From: Nevskia sp.
GTDB taxonomy: Bacteria; Pseudomonadota; Gammaproteobacteria; Nevskiales; Nevskiaceae
Reading direction: 5' to 3'
Length of the DNA: 64,000 nt
NCBI GenBank assembly: GCA_023229645.1
Contig: JALNYU010000006.1
Span: forward strand, 1-64,000
The notes under the pieces were generated by a model. The model made no database searches and was not told the origin of the DNA. It was given only the letters and a program-made list of their open reading frames with translations. Below, piece after piece: positions 23,154-31,645 of this stretch (within the stretch, counting starts at the first letter, position 1; every line of letters begins with the position of its first letter). The position numbers and the translations under genes were made by a program.

Positions 23154-26100
23154 TTAGCGGAAGTCCCGTGAACTCACCGGCAAATCGCCGAGCCAATCGC
23201 TGACATCGTGAAAACGGCGGGCAACGATATGCGTAACGCCTTCTTGTTTCTGCAGTTCACCGCGCACGATCAACATGCGACTGCCGAGCACAACGCTGCG
23301 CTGCGCATCTAACGCGGCGCGCCAGATGATCAGATTGTGGCTGCCGGTTTCATCTTCCAACGTCATAAACATTGTGCCGTTGGCGGTTTGCGGCCGCTGC
23401 CGATTCAACACCAAGCCAGCAATTTGCAGGCGTTGGCCGTGCCTCAAGCCTTGTAAATCGGCGGCACTACGCACACCGAGACGGCGCAGCTTAGGCCGCA
23501 ACAGCGCAACCGGGTGCCGCCGCAACGTCAGGCCGGTACTGCCGATATCAGCGGCGATGTCTTCGCCTTCGCGCGGCGCGCGCAGCGCTACCGCCGGCTC
23601 CACTGCCGAGTGTTCGGCCAACAAACCCGGCAGGTTTTCGATGCCTTGCACGTGCCAATGCGCCGCGTGGCGATGACCACTCAAGCCGCGCAAGGCATCG
23701 GCTTGCGCGAGTAACCGGCGCGTACGCGCATCCAACGCAGCGCGGCGCACGAGATCTTCAACAGCGTTGAACGGCGCTTGCTGCCGCGTGCTCACAATAC
23801 GTTGCGCCGCGGCTTCGCCGAGGCCATCGATTAAACAAAGTCCGAGCCGCAACGCCGGCCAGCTAGGCCGATGCGGCTCCAGCGTACAAAACCATTGGCT
23901 GGTTTGAACGTCTACCGGCCGCACGTCCAACGCCTGCCCTGCGTGCCGACTCCGACGGGCTTCGTTGATCAACTGCGCCGGCGCGTAAAACCCCATCGGC
24001 TGACTATTGATCAAGGCGGCAAAAAATGCCGCCGGCTGATGGCATTTGAGCCAGGCTGATTTGTACGCCAACAACGCAAAGCTTGCCGCGTGCGACTCCG
24101 GGAATCCGTAGGAGCCGAATCCCTTGATCATCTCGAAAATCTGCTCGGAAAACGCTGTGTCGTAACCGTTCGCAGCCATCCCTGCAAACAACCGCTCGCG
24201 GATCGGCTCCAAGCCACCGGTGCGCTTCCACGCGGCCATCGAACGCCGCAATTGATCGGCTTCGCCGGCCGTAAAATTCGCCGCAACCCGAGCAATTTCG
24301 ATGACCTGTTCTTGGAATAACGGCACGCCCTTGGTGCGCGATAACACCGGCCGCAGCGCCTCGTTCGGATAGACCTCCTGCTCCAATCCGTTACGGCGCT
24401 TCAAAAACGGATGAACCATACCGCCTTGGATCGGCCCCGGCCGCACAATCGCAACTTGAATCACGAGATCGTAGAACGTCGCCGGCTTCAGTCGCGGCAG
24501 CATGCTCATTTGCGCCCGCGATTCGATCTGAAACACCCCGATCGTTTCGGCCGCTTGGATCATGCGATAAGTCGGTACGTCCTCGTTCGGGATGTCCGGC
24601 ATCGCGAACGGCCGGCCGAGCTGGGCGCTGATCATGTGCAGCGCGCGTTGAATCGCCGTGAGCATACCGAGCGCGAGGCAGTCGACTTTCAGCAAGCCGA
24701 GCGCTTCAAGATCGTCTTTATCCCATTGGATGATGGTCCGCGCCGCCGACGTGGCCGGATCCGCGCTGCCCAACGTTTGCGGCCCCTCCCGCTCCCACGC
24801 TGACGCGGCGCCGTGTCGGGGCCGCGCCGGTGATGTGTCCCCCTCATCACCAACCCCGCAAGCCGGCGCTTGCGGCCCCTCCCGCTCCCACGCTGACGCG
24901 ACGCCGTGTCGGGGCCGCGCCGGTGATGCGTCGCCCTCATCCGTAACCCCGCAAGCCGGCGCTTGCGGCCCCTCCCGCTCCCACGCTGACGCGACGCCGT
25001 GTCGGGGCCGCATCGCCGCGTTTTCCACGGGTACGAGTTCGTAGAGGGGGCGTTCGGAGATTACGAAGCCGCCGACGTGCTGCGAAAGATGGCGCGGAAA
25101 ACCGCGCAGCGCGCGCGTTAACGCCAGCCAACGCTGCACTAGCGGCGCTTCGCTATCGAAACCGAGTTCGCGCAAACGCGCCGGGAATTCATCGGGGCGA
25201 TCCCACCACGCCAGCGCTTTGGTGAACCGTTCGATGTCGTCCAAGCCGACGCCGAGCGCTTTGCCGATGTCGCGCAACGCCGATTTCGGGCGGTAAGTAA
25301 TCACCGTAGCCGCCAATGCGGCACGTTCGCGGCCGTACTTGTTGTAGATGTATTGAATGACCTCTTCGCGCCGCTGATGTTCGAAATCAACGTCGATATC
25401 TGGTGGCTCGTTGCGCTCTTTAGATAAAAAGCGCTCGAACAAAACATGCTGCTGCGCCGGGTTGACCTCGGTAATGCCGAGCGCGTAACAAACCGCCGAA
25501 TTCGCCGCCGAGCCGCGGCCTTGGCAGAGAATGCCGCGGTTGCGGGCGTAGGCGACGATATCTTGCACGGTGAGGAAAAACGCCTCGTAGCGCAGTTCGG
25601 CGATCAGCTTCAGCTCTTTTTCGATCAGTGCCCGCACGCGCGGCGATTCGCCCTGCGGCCAGCGCATGCGCATGCCGCGCTCAGTCAGCTCGCGCAGCCA
25701 ACTCGTCGGCGTCTGCACCGGCGGCACCAGTTCGTGCGGATATTCGTAGCGCAGCTCGGCCATTGAAAACGAGCAGCGCGCGGCGATCGCGGCGGCCTCG
25801 GCGAGCAGCGCATCCGGGTACAGCGTGCGTAATTCCGTTAGCGGCCGCAGATGCCGCTCGCCATTAGGGAATAGCCGCGTGCCGCAATCGGCCAATGGGA
25901 TGCCGTGGCGGATCGCGGTCAGCGTGTCTTGCAGCACACGCGCCTCCCGCACGTGCATGTGAACATCGCCTGCGGCGACGCAGCGCAGCCCGAACCGCTG
26001 CGCCAATTGCGTCCAATGCTGCAAACGGAGCGCATCATCGCCGCGACGATGCAGTTCCACGGCGATCCAAGCGCGCGCGCCAAAGTGCGCGGCGATGAAC

Positions 26101-26681
26101 GCGCCCTGGATTTCGGCCTCGCCCGGCGAATCGGGCGGCAGCCAAAGCGCGAGGCAGTGATCGAGACCGTGCAGATCGTCCCGCGTCAGCCGGTATTCGC
26201 CTTTTTCGGCGGCGCTAGCGTTGACCATCACAGCTGCTTCCTTCCGCACCGTGCGCTTAGCCGAACCCTTACTCGATGCGCGTCGGCCTATCGTGATCAA
26301 TCGGCAAATTTCGCTGTACGCGGCGTGATCTGGCGCCAGCAAAACCAGGCGCAGGCCATCTTCGAGTTGGAACTCGCTGCCGACGATCAGTTTGAAAGCG
26401 TGCTCGCGCGCTGCTTGGTGGGCGCGGACGATGCCGGCCATCGAACATTCGTCGGTGATCGCCAGCGCCGTATAGCCTTGTGCCTGCGCTGTCTGCACCA
26501 GATCGTGCGGCTGCGATGCGCCGCGCAGAAAGGTGAAGCTGGAAACGCAGTGCAATTCGGCGTACGGCGGCGCCTGTTCCGACCGCCGACCGCGTGCCGC
26601 CCAGCCGCGCGGCGCTAAGCTTTTATGCGCGGTTAGACCCGTGTTCCATACAGCAGCACCGCCGCGCCCCGCTGCATTCAC
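23154..26681 (-). CDS. dnaE2: Error-prone DNA polymerase DnaE2 (ImuC)
   Basis: A protein of about 1175 residues, DNA polymerase III alpha-like. The PHP domain starts AELHCVSSFTFLRGAS; the polymerase active-site acids are in DIDVDFEHQRREEVIQYIYN; the C-terminal OB-fold region includes LQIAGLVLNRQRPQTANGTM. Start: GTG 26681 overlaps the imuB stop as GTGA and is preferred over the upstream TTG 26705. It extends damaged DNA ends with ImuA and ImuB in SOS mutagenesis. Odd feature: residues about 557-634, between VENAAM and the normally adjacent RTIIQWDKDD, are an in-frame insertion made of a 31-residue tandem repeat. This makes the protein longer than usual. Confidence 0.93.
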   Translation of the reverse strand: MNAAGRGGAAVWNTGLTAHKSLAPRGWAARGRRSEQAPPYAELHCVSSFTFLRGASQPHDLVQTAQAQGYTALAITDECSMAGIVRAHQAAREHAFKLIVGSEFQLEDGLRLVLLAPDHAAYSEICRLITIGRRASSKGSAKRTVRKEAAVMVNASAAEKGEYRLTRDDLHGLDHCLALWLPPDSPGEAEIQGAFIAAHFGARAWIAVELHRRGDDALRLQHWTQLAQRFGLRCVAAGDVHMHVREARVLQDTLTAIRHGIPLADCGTRLFPNGERHLRPLTELRTLYPDALLAEAAAIAARCSFSMAELRYEYPHELVPPVQTPTSWLRELTERGMRMRWPQGESPRVRALIEKELKLIAELRYEAFFLTVQDIVAYARNRGILCQGRGSAANSAVCYALGITEVNPAQQHVLFERFLSKERNEPPDIDVDFEHQRREEVIQYIYNKYGRERAALAATVITYRPKSALRDIGKALGVGLDDIERFTKALAWWDRPDEFPARLRELGFDSEAPLVQRWLALTRALRGFPRHLSQHVGGFVISERPLYELVPVENAAMRPRHGVASAWEREGPQAPACGVTDEGDASPARPRHGVASAWEREGPQAPACGVGDEGDTSPARPRHGAASAWEREGPQTLGSADPATSAARTIIQWDKDDLEALGLLKVDCLALGMLTAIQRALHMISAQLGRPFAMPDIPNEDVPTYRMIQAAETIGVFQIESRAQMSMLPRLKPATFYDLVIQVAIVRPGPIQGGMVHPFLKRRNGLEQEVYPNEALRPVLSRTKGVPLFQEQVIEIARVAANFTAGEADQLRRSMAAWKRTGGLEPIRERLFAGMAANGYDTAFSEQIFEMIKGFGSYGFPESHAASFALLAYKSAWLKCHQPAAFFAALINSQPMGFYAPAQLINEARRSRHAGQALDVRPVDVQTSQWFCTLEPHRPSWPALRLGLCLIDGLGEAAAQRIVSTRQQAPFNAVEDLVRRAALDARTRRLLAQADALRGLSGHRHAAHWHVQGIENLPGLLAEHSAVEPAVALRAPREGEDIAADIGSTGLTLRRHPVALLRPKLRRLGVRSAADLQGLRHGQRLQIAGLVLNRQRPQTANGTMFMTLEDETGSHNLIIWRAALDAQRSVVLGSRMLIVRGELQKQEGVTHIVARRFHDVSDWLGDLPVSSRDFR
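24778..25011. repeat. 93-bp tandem repeat inside dnaE2 (2.5 copies)
   Basis: Units run 24778-24870, 24871-24963 and a partial 24964-25011. Copies differ at only a few positions, for example CGGCGCCG/CGACGCCG and the stretch after GGTGATG. A 93-bp unit equals 31 codons, so the polymerase frame is kept; the repeated peptide includes RPRHG, SAWEREGPQ and SPA. The low divergence suggests recent expansion. Confidence 0.85.
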
Positions 26682-28393
26682 GCCCAGATACCCTGCAAAA
26701 ACCAACTTTGGCTATTGCGATCCTGATAAACCCAGAACCGGCCGCCGTGCAGTTCGGCGTGATAGTAGTCGCGCGAAACATCGCCACCGTCCCACCAGCC
26801 GCCTTCGATGCGCTCGGCGTTATCGATTTGCTGCGGCACGCAAGGTAGCAACCGCGGTGGATCGATCAGCCAAATGGGGCGCGCTGTCGTCTGCACCCTA
26901 TCCTGTTCCCACGCTGACGAAGCGGCCCTAACAACCGCTTCTGGCGCCGGGACTTGCCGCTCGTTTTGCTGCCGTACTGCCTTTACCCCACGCCTAAGCG
27001 GCACTGCCGCAGCACCTTCAGCGCCTGCCGTTATAGGTGCTGGCGCTTGTAACCGCGCTGCTGGGGCGCTCGAAACGATAGGAATATGCACTGGGTTTTT
27101 CATCTGCGGCTCACACGCACGGGTTTGCCAGCAGCGCTCTGGGCGATGATCGGCAACTAAACCGAGCGCTGTCACCGCGTCGGCGCCGAGCCGGGCAACC
27201 AACTTTTCCAGCAACTGGCTCCAGGCTTCGTCATCGCCGTGGCTGCTGTCGAATAAATCGCCCTGCCCCGGTCCCGGTTCGATGAATTGCTCGGCCTGCA
27301 ACCGTAACGCGCGCACCGGCGCCGGCAAGGGCTGCCGTGCCAACTGCTCGCGCAATACCCGCAGCAGGCGCTCAGCCTCCCGCGCGGGCGTTGCCAGACG
27401 CAGCGCTAAATGGGTATCCGGCTGCGGCCGACCGCCACTGCCACGGCCGTGGTGCAGCACCACACGGAATTCCTGCAGGCCGGTATCGCGTGCGCGCAGG
27501 TAGTCGGCCAGTTCGCGCGTCAGCCGTTGCAGCGGAAACAGCAGGCCTTCGCTGTGTTCAACTTCACCGAGCAGATCAAAACGGCGTTGATATTTCGGCG
27601 GCAGGCGATAGCGTGGCCGCACATCCGGCCGACGCCCGAGCAGGCGATCAAGGTGTTCGACCAACTGCGGGCCGTGACGCCGACCCAGCGCCGCCGCCGG
27701 CAGTTGCAGCAACTCGCCGATTCGGCTTAAACCAACACTTTTCAACGCCTCGTGCACGGACGGCGCTAACGCCAGCGCCGTCAGCGGCAATACGCCGAGC
27801 ACTGGGGCCAGCGCGGCGCGTTCGAGCACTGGCGCTGTGCTGCCGATCCGCGCTAGCAGCGCCGCGGCTTCCGGCGTCGGCGCCACGCCACGCTGGCCGC
27901 AGTGGCCAGTCTCGCCAAAGGCCGCGTCGAAGTTGGCCAATAAGCCGTCCAAGCCGCCATATAGACGCAAGCTGGCGCCGATCTCGATCCACAAGAGCGC
28001 GCACGGCACGCCGTAATCAGCCTCGTGCTCGGCGATTTCCCAGACCAGTTCAGAACCGTAGCGATATGCCCAGGCCGCCAGCGCCTGCATCGCTTCGCGC
28101 TCGGCGCGCGGTCGGCGCTCAACCGCGCGCAGCGTCGGCTGCAGCAACTGCACCGTGCTCCAATCCGTACCCGGTGCAATCGTCGCTTCTGCCGCTGCGA
28201 TCACCCAGCGGCGGGCGCCACGGCGCTGCGTGACAACGCATGGCACGCGGTCTTTCTCTACCGCCGTCGCGTCGCCGGCACTGTGCGCGGCGCCGCTGCC
28301 AAGCGCTTCCAGCGGCAGTAATGGCAAATGGAGGGCGAGCCAGAGCACGGCTAAAACCGCAACTCGACCACGGCCGGCTGACCGCCGCGGCAT
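26678..28393 (-). CDS. imuB: ImuB, Y-family polymerase-like mutagenesis protein
   Basis: A protein of up to 571 residues. The conserved opening LWLALHLPLLPLEAL matches ImuB. ATG 28393 overlaps imuA by 43 bases; GTG 28348, which would start directly at VLWLALH, is an equally plausible start. ImuB resembles DinB/UmuC polymerases but lacks their catalytic acids and serves as the hub that binds the beta clamp, DnaE2 and ImuA. Gene order imuA-imuB-dnaE2-lexA with overlapping ends implies one SOS-controlled transcript. Near residues 488-499 (SAWEQDRVQTTA) it contains a peptide resembling the repeat inserted in DnaE2. Confidence 0.9.
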   Translation of the reverse strand: MPRRSAGRGRVAVLAVLWLALHLPLLPLEALGSGAAHSAGDATAVEKDRVPCVVTQRRGARRWVIAAAEATIAPGTDWSTVQLLQPTLRAVERRPRAEREAMQALAAWAYRYGSELVWEIAEHEADYGVPCALLWIEIGASLRLYGGLDGLLANFDAAFGETGHCGQRGVAPTPEAAALLARIGSTAPVLERAALAPVLGVLPLTALALAPSVHEALKSVGLSRIGELLQLPAAALGRRHGPQLVEHLDRLLGRRPDVRPRYRLPPKYQRRFDLLGEVEHSEGLLFPLQRLTRELADYLRARDTGLQEFRVVLHHGRGSGGRPQPDTHLALRLATPAREAERLLRVLREQLARQPLPAPVRALRLQAEQFIEPGPGQGDLFDSSHGDDEAWSQLLEKLVARLGADAVTALGLVADHRPERCWQTRACEPQMKNPVHIPIVSSAPAARLQAPAPITAGAEGAAAVPLRRGVKAVRQQNERQVPAPEAVVRAASSAWEQDRVQTTARPIWLIDPPRLLPCVPQQIDNAERIEGGWWDGGDVSRDYYHAELHGGRFWVYQDRNSQSWFLQGIWA

Positions 28394-28968
28394 TTGAAGA
28401 TATCGATTGCCAAACCACCGCCCGCTGCCGGCGCCAGCTTTAAGCGCAACGCCGCTGGCGAGAACGTCGCCGCTGCCGATAGCTCACGGAATAACAGAGC
28501 CGTGGTCTTGCCGGTTTCGGCCGCCAGTTGTAGCCGACGCAGCGCGGTAGGATCCAACTTCGGCGGCCAGATCAACGCCGCGCCGCAGGCACCGGCGCGC
28601 AAAATCTGCTCGGTCGCCCACAAACCGCCGGCTTCTGACTGCGGCCGGATCAACACCGTGCGCGGCAAGTAAACGCCCGCCTGCAACAAAGCCGGCGCAT
28701 ACGGTAGATGCGGCGGATCGATCAACGCGACACGCCCACCCGCCTGCGTCAGCCGCGCCACCCACGGCAACACCAGCCGCATCTCGCCGATGCCCTGCGT
28801 TGTCGAAAATAGCTCGGTCAGCGCCCCCACCGGCCAGCCGCCGCCCGGCAAGCGACGATCCAACTCGGGATAGCCGCTAGGCTCGGCGATAACGCGGGCA
28901 AAATCCTGGCCGCGCCAAACATCCGGCCGCGCCAGAATCGCCTGCAACGCCGGCACCGAGGCGCTCAC
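28351..28968 (-). CDS. imuA: ImuA, SOS mutagenesis accessory protein
   Basis: A protein of about 205 residues; GTG 28968 (MSASVPALQAIL) is preferred because ImuA proteins usually start shortly before ALQAILARPDVWRG. The RecA-like fold is suggested by YPELDRRLPGGGWPVGALTELFS and by VALIDPPHLPYAP, with a degenerate Walker A. It acts with ImuB and DnaE2 in translesion synthesis and is annotated as a RecA-like or SulA-like protein in some genomes. The putative LexA operator lies about 100 bases upstream, consistent with imuA heading the transcript. Confidence 0.88.
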   Translation of the reverse strand: MSASVPALQAILARPDVWRGQDFARVIAEPSGYPELDRRLPGGGWPVGALTELFSTTQGIGEMRLVLPWVARLTQAGGRVALIDPPHLPYAPALLQAGVYLPRTVLIRPQSEAGGLWATEQILRAGACGAALIWPPKLDPTALRRLQLAAETGKTTALLFRELSAAATFSPAALRLKLAPAAGGGLAIDIFKCRGGQPAVVELRF

Positions 28969-29066
28969 AGGCCGCCCCGATTGCGCGGGGCCAACCGCGA
29001 ACCACAGCCGCAACGGGAATCGAGCAATAGAGCGGAATTCATCAAAGCACCAGGCGCCGCGAGATA

Positions 29067-29080
29067 TGTATATTTATACA
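29067..29080. promoter_or_regulatory. Putative LexA operator before imuA
   Basis: TGTATATTTATACA, identical to the site before lexA, including the four preceding bases GATA. It is the only other copy noticed in the window and sits in the 200-base gap between imuA and the sigma-54 activator gene. Confidence 0.75.
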
Positions 29081-29168
29081 TTATCTGCGACGAATTGCAG
29101 CCTAGGCCAAGCTTTCTTGTTGATTAAATTTACTTTTTAAACCAATCCTTGACCGCCGCACCCAATGC

Positions 29169-30845
29169 TTAGGGTGCTGCTTCCTGCCCGCGCTTGAGCT
29201 TGCGCACGACGCTGGATTGACTCAAGCCCAGCGCTTTTGCCACCGCGCGGGTGCTGCCGTGCGCCTGCATCGCCTCTTCGAGCAGCAGGCGTTCATACCG
29301 CGCCAGCCGTTGCTGGAAACGCTCCGGCGCATTGGCGCGCTCCCATCCCATCGGCAACACTTCATCGACATCAGACAGGTTGATCAAACGTTCCGGGCTG
29401 GTGACCACGAGCCGTTCAACGACATTCCGCAATTCGCGCACATTGCCTGGCCAAGCGTGATCGTGCAGGCGGCCGAGCGCGCGCTCGGAGAGGCTGCGGT
29501 CGAGACCGTACTGGCTATTGAACTCGGCGAGGAATTGCTGCACCAACGGCAAGATGTCTTCGCGCCGCTCGGCCAGCGTCGGCACGTGAATCGGCACAAC
29601 GTTGAGGCGGTAGTAGAGATCCGCGCGGAACGTGCGCTGCGCGATCATCGCCTTCAAATCGCGGTTGGTTGCGGCGACTACCCGGATGTCGATCGGAATC
29701 GTCCGCGTGCCGCCCACGTGTACAACGGTGCGATCTTGCAACACCGTCAGCAGCTTAACTTGGAGATCGAGCGGAATTTCGCCGATTTCATCGAGAAACA
29801 ACGTGCCGCCTGCGGCCAGTTCCATCAAGCCGTGTTTGCCGTGCCGCTGTGCGCCGGTAAACGCGCCAGCGTCGTAACCAAATAATTCGCTTTCGAGCAG
29901 ATCGCGCGGCAACGCGCCGCAATTGATTTTGATGAACGGGCCTTTGGCACGGGCGCTTTCGTTGTGGATCAGGCGCGTGACTACTTCTTTGCCAACGCCG
30001 GATTCGCCGCTGATCAAAACTGTGGTGTCGACTTTCGCAACGCGCATCGCGAGGCTCGCGAGTTTTTGCATCGCAGGGCTGTTCAGCACCATGCCGTCGA
30101 CTTTCAGCACCTGGCTGCGTAGCGCCTCAATTTCGCTATCGACACGGCGCAAATCTTCTTGCGCGCGCGAAAGATCTTGCTGCAGCAACACGAGTTCGGT
30201 GGTATCGCGCGAGTTGATGATCACGCGTCTGACTTGCCCGTGTTCGTCGAACAGCGGGATCCCGGTGACCATGATGGTCTTGCCTTGGTGCGTGCGCTGG
30301 GTCGCGTTGATCCGCTCGCCGGTCTGCGCAACTTTGCCGGCGATCACCGGCCTGATCCAGCCTTTGGCATCAAGCTCTGAAACGTGACGGCCAATCATAT
30401 CGCTGGCGCTGATGCCGTAATTGCGCTCGCAGCCTTCGTTGACGAGCAAGGTCACGCCGCTGCCATCGGTCACGAAAATGCCGTCGAACGAATTACGGTA
30501 GATCTCCTCGAAGTCGGCACAGGTTTGCCGAACCTGCGCCAACTCCGGCAGCAAAGCATCGGCCCACTGCGTCGGCAAAAAGACCAGCACGCGGTCATCG
30601 CCCACGCCATATGCCGATACGCGGTGTTGGCCGTCGGCCAAGGTGATCGGTTCTGACGCAGGCGCCGGCGCGAAACTCAACGCGGCCAGCGCTGGCTGTT
30701 GCGCACAAAGCGCGGCATAGGCCGCGGCGTCTGCCGCGAGTTGCGCGCGCATCAGGCGGTTCAGCCAAGCCACCTGCCCCGCATGAATCCAAACGAGGCC
30801 GAGCGTGAGGTGATCGAGCGCCTGCGCAAGCGGTGAGTCTTCCAT
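29169..30845 (-). CDS. Sigma-54-dependent transcriptional activator with PAS domain
   Basis: A 558-residue regulator starting at ATG 30845 (GAAGGAAG upstream). Layout: variable N-terminus, PAS domain (about residues 110-220, FEEIYRNSFDGIFVTDGSG), a short coiled coil (LQQDLSRAQEDLRRVDSEIE), an AAA+ domain with Walker A GESGVGKE, the sigma-54 contact loop GAFTGA and Walker B GGTLFLDEIGE, and a C-terminal helix-turn-helix (STRAVAKALGLSQSSVVRKLK) of the TyrR/PrpR style. It probably senses a small acid and activates the divergent symporter-dehalogenase operon, which carries a -24/-12 promoter. It is a close fit in family length and all key motifs. Confidence 0.92.
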   Translation of the reverse strand: MEDSPLAQALDHLTLGLVWIHAGQVAWLNRLMRAQLAADAAAYAALCAQQPALAALSFAPAPASEPITLADGQHRVSAYGVGDDRVLVFLPTQWADALLPELAQVRQTCADFEEIYRNSFDGIFVTDGSGVTLLVNEGCERNYGISASDMIGRHVSELDAKGWIRPVIAGKVAQTGERINATQRTHQGKTIMVTGIPLFDEHGQVRRVIINSRDTTELVLLQQDLSRAQEDLRRVDSEIEALRSQVLKVDGMVLNSPAMQKLASLAMRVAKVDTTVLISGESGVGKEVVTRLIHNESARAKGPFIKINCGALPRDLLESELFGYDAGAFTGAQRHGKHGLMELAAGGTLFLDEIGEIPLDLQVKLLTVLQDRTVVHVGGTRTIPIDIRVVAATNRDLKAMIAQRTFRADLYYRLNVVPIHVPTLAERREDILPLVQQFLAEFNSQYGLDRSLSERALGRLHDHAWPGNVRELRNVVERLVVTSPERLINLSDVDEVLPMGWERANAPERFQQRLARYERLLLEEAMQAHGSTRAVAKALGLSQSSVVRKLKRGQEAAP

Positions 30846-31213
30846 GTCTTCCTTCGACGCCTAACGAGAGCCGCCAGCATAGAAAGACTTGAGTCATAAG
30901 AGAATCGAAGCCAACAAACATCAAGCTCCTGCAAACGCGCCAACTGCCGCTATCCCTTCGTTATATCGAATAAAAACATGCGCTCTAACAAATACGAGTC
31001 GGAAATATAGTTTTGATGCCGATACGGTTCGGTCGGCTTGGAATCCGCAACTGGCTGTGCGCTTGCCTGCAGCTGAGCCGCGCGAACCAAGCCCATTCAT
31101 GCCACTGGGCACGGGCCTTAATTGCGCAGCAATGCCCGAATCGGTGATCCGCATCAAGGCCATACGCCAATCCCAACAGAGACCAATATGTAACCAATAA
31201 AATTAAGAGGATA

Positions 31214-31229
31214 TGGCATATCGCTTGCT
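31214..31229 (+). promoter_or_regulatory. Sigma-54 (-24/-12) promoter
   Basis: TGGCATATCGCTTGCT fits the sigma-54 consensus TGGCAC-N5-TTGCW: GG at 31215-31216 and GC at 31227-31228 are exactly ten bases apart. It lies 36 bases before the DUF485 gene and opposite a sigma-54 activator gene. No upstream activator-binding repeat was identified with confidence. Confidence 0.8.
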
Positions 31230-31264
31230 CAACCCCTTCCATTACTGATCTACACAGGAGATTC

Positions 31265-31645
31265 ATGCATACCGTTCGCATTGATGCGCCGTCGTCCCCA
31301 CCGCTTAAGCCCGCGCATCAGGCCGATGCTACGAGCCGTTATTGGAATGATGCGGTGTCCTCTGACGCCTTTGCGGCGCTCACCGCGACCAAAGTCCGCT
31401 GCATCGCACCGCTCCTGCTGCTGAGCTTTGGCTTCATCATCGGGATGACACTGCTGGCCGGCTACGCCAAGGATTTCATGGCGCAGAAAGTGTTTGGCGC
31501 GTTCAATGTTGGCTATCTGATGATTCTGCTGACGTATCTACTGTGCTGGCTGTTATCAGTGATCTACGTGCGTACCGCCAATCGGGTCTTTGAAGTGCAG
31601 TCGGCCGAGGCCATCGCCGCGCTTAAGGGACGTACGCAGCAATGA
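31265..31645 (+). CDS. DUF485 small membrane protein
   Basis: A 126-residue protein with AGGAGATTC before ATG 31265. The N-terminal 40 residues are cytoplasmic; the rest has two transmembrane helices (IAPLLLLSFGFIIGMTLLAG and VGYLMILLTYLLCWLLSVIYV) in the usual DUF485 pattern. DUF485 proteins such as YjcH are nearly always encoded just before acetate-type sodium/solute symporters and are thought to support them. Here its stop overlaps the symporter start (ATGA), so translation is coupled. Confidence 0.88.
   Translation: MHTVRIDAPSSPPLKPAHQADATSRYWNDAVSSDAFAALTATKVRCIAPLLLLSFGFIIGMTLLAGYAKDFMAQKVFGAFNVGYLMILLTYLLCWLLSVIYVRTANRVFEVQSAEAIAALKGRTQQ

Noticed and set aside
24778..25011. CRISPR array
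   Set aside because: Units are 93 bp and nearly identical throughout, without unique spacers, and lie in an open coding frame.
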